Part shown: one piece after another, positions 62,796 to 64,000 of the stretch
Numbering within the stretch: the first letter of the stretch is position 1
How the letters are laid out: each line of letters opens with the position of its first letter
Assembly: GCF_020042345.1 (NCBI RefSeq)
Contig: NZ_CP083387.1
Location: 496,001-560,000 of the forward strand
Direction: 5' to 3'
DNA length: 64,000 nucleotides
From: Arachidicoccus terrestris
Lineage (GTDB): Bacteria > Bacteroidota > Bacteroidia > Chitinophagales > Chitinophagaceae
Program-made: the position numbers and the translations under genes
The notes under the pieces: model-generated
Told to the model about the DNA's origin: nothing
Databases searched by the model: none
What the model saw: the letters and a program-made list of their open reading frames with translations, nothing else

Positions 62796-62866
62796 AGGTC
62801 TCGAGCGGATTCGAACCGCTGTAGGAGCTTTTGCAGAGCTCTGCCTAGCCACTCGGCCACAAGACC
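62796..62866 (-). tRNA. tRNA-Cys (anticodon GCA)
   Basis: Minus-strand cloverleaf: acceptor GGTCTTG pairs with CGAGACC, D arm GGCC...GGC, anticodon stem GAGCT/AGCTC with loop CTGCAAA (anticodon GCA), T arm GCGGTTCGAATCCGC, discriminator T. CCA is not encoded. Confidence 0.95.
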
Positions 62867-63090
62867 TTATCTCTTACAGAGGGTTGCAAAAATAATCAAT
62901 TCCTCCATAATACAAAATTCTTCTTCGGAATTATTTCTGCACTCCCGGATTCCCTGCAAAAGTACTAACTTCCCACCTGAATCCGGAAAAAACGAATGAA
63001 TATCCACTTTCTGCAGAAAAGTGGTGAAAATAAAGCCCTCTGGTGCCGCCTTTTATATATTCATCGTCCTTACACCTATTAAATAACGAT

Positions 63091-63098
63091 TAATTTTG
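63091..63098 (+). promoter_or_regulatory. Minus-7 box TAATTTTG before the nucleoside phosphorylase gene
   Basis: Exact TAnnTTTG match ending 4 bases before the ATG at 63103. Confidence 0.4.
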
Positions 63099-63102
63099 CA
63101 TT

Positions 63103-63981
63103 ATGGCGAATACTATTGCTGAGAGCGAACTCATCATTAATGATCGTGGTGCGATCTATCACCTGAACCTGCGCCCTGAGGAACTGGCTCCTACGATCAT
63201 TACAGTTGGCGATCCCGACAGAGTCCAGGAGGTCAGTAAATATTTTGACCAGGTTGAGTTCAAAACCAGACACCGGGAATTCGTAACCCATACCGGTTTT
63301 CTGGGCAGTAAAAGAATATCCGTCGTTTCTACCGGTATCGGGCCGGATAATATTGATATCGTATTCAATGAGCTGGATGCACTGGTAAATATCGATTTTA
63401 ATACACGTACCATCAAGCCCGGTCTTACGTCGCTCAATATCGTCCGCATCGGTACCTGCGGCGCCCTCCAGGAAGAGTTCGTTGTAGATTCCATGGTGGT
63501 TTCCTCACATGGCGTGGGCATCGATAATCTGATGAACTATTATCAGCATGACAATACGGAACAGGAGAACGAACTGCTACAGCAATTTATCCAGCACACC
63601 AGGATAGATCAGCACTTTTCCAGGCCCTATTTGCATAGTGCCGGCAGTTCACTCAGAATGCATTTTGTGGACGGTTTTCATCACGGAATGACCGTTACTT
63701 GTCCGGGATTTTATGGTCCTCAGGGCAGGGTACTTCGTTTGGGTTTACATTATCCTAATTTTATCGATTTATTGACTTCGTTTTCCTATGGTTCACATAA
63801 AATTGCTAATTTTGAGATGGAAACAAGTGCCATTTACGGTTTAGGGAGTGCATTAGGACATCAATGTCTGAGTATCAGTGCAGTCGTTGCCAATCGGATC
63901 AGCCGGACCTTTTCTCCTGACGGGAAAAAGGCGGTTGAAGGAACCATTTGCAAAGCACTGAATGTACTGAGCGGAATTTAA
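63103..63981 (+). CDS. Nucleoside phosphorylase (uridine phosphorylase-like, NP-I family)
   Basis: 292 residues. NP-I fold: VGDPDRVQEVSKYF (phosphate-binding N-terminal loop), STGIGPDNIDIVFNEL, VRIGTCGALQ, and the ribose/base site with NFEMETSAIYGLGSALGH (Glu-Met-Glu). Fits the Bacteroidota uridine phosphorylase/nucleosidase group, which cleaves pyrimidine nucleosides with phosphate; purine specificity cannot be excluded. The stop lies 19 bases before the window end. Confidence 0.9.
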   Translation: MANTIAESELIINDRGAIYHLNLRPEELAPTIITVGDPDRVQEVSKYFDQVEFKTRHREFVTHTGFLGSKRISVVSTGIGPDNIDIVFNELDALVNIDFNTRTIKPGLTSLNIVRIGTCGALQEEFVVDSMVVSSHGVGIDNLMNYYQHDNTEQENELLQQFIQHTRIDQHFSRPYLHSAGSSLRMHFVDGFHHGMTVTCPGFYGPQGRVLRLGLHYPNFIDLLTSFSYGSHKIANFEMETSAIYGLGSALGHQCLSISAVVANRISRTFSPDGKKAVEGTICKALNVLSGI

Positions 63982-64000
63982 CAGATTAAACTTAACAAGG

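Overview
The window comes from a Bacteroidota chromosome, most likely Chitinophagaceae or a near relative. The evidence is a type IX secretion Plug protein (DUF5103), Bacteroidota-style promoters (TAnnTTTG minus-7 boxes), exported enzymes with AQA/GQ-type signal peptides, an ABC permease fused to an M1 peptidase, and the sugar-acid gene set. Species-level identification is not possible from the sequence alone.

Layout. 1-733: end of a secreted protein. 760-6370 (minus): exported GH3 and GH20 glycosidases and a LacI-type regulator. 6632-14365 (plus): a hexuronate catabolic cluster, uxaC-kdgK-kdgA-exuT, a terminator, an exported esterase, an SDR-type mannonate oxidoreductase and uxuA. Together these take glucuronate through fructuronate, mannonate, KDG and KDPG to pyruvate and glyceraldehyde-3-phosphate. 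14385-19911: T9SS Plug, a LolC/E-like permease, truB, and a PhoB/PhoR-like two-component pair. 20357-25088: two tandem paralogous secreted proteins with a conserved His/Cys pair in a caspase-like C-terminal region. 25126-28227: methyltransferase, amine oxidase and a CCG-domain Fe-S protein. 28530-33374: an AT-richer DUF2975/HTH/ABC/ABC-M1 operon. 33585-38167: ung, a PlsC-type acyltransferase, the holB-ricT pair and tRNA-Gly(CCC).

38223-44432 is an accessory and decaying stretch: an exported chorismate mutase, remnants of AlbA_2-type regulators, a DUF1016 (YhcG-like) nuclease whose gene carries two near-identical palindromes, 71-bp direct repeats on both sides, a DRB0094/Rnl5-like RNA ligase, and two damaged or reduced metallophosphoesterases. 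44578-48592: a MacB/FtsX permease, an exported DJ-1/PfpI protein and a VOC protein.

48599-54726 is the most interesting block. A large outer-membrane usher-like protein is divergent from a small secreted subunit, a PapD-like periplasmic chaperone and a larger secreted protein built of three modules, each about the size of the small subunit. This looks like a Bacteroidota version of an archaic chaperone-usher fibre system with a palindrome-rich divergent promoter region.

54831-63981 returns to core genes: guaB (IMPDH), a small unknown, an oligopeptide-binding lipoprotein, an exported M1 peptidase, an MsrA lipoprotein, prmC, a Bor-like lipoprotein, tRNA-Cys and a nucleoside phosphorylase.

All family assignments were made by reading motifs. 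No database search or structure prediction was run.
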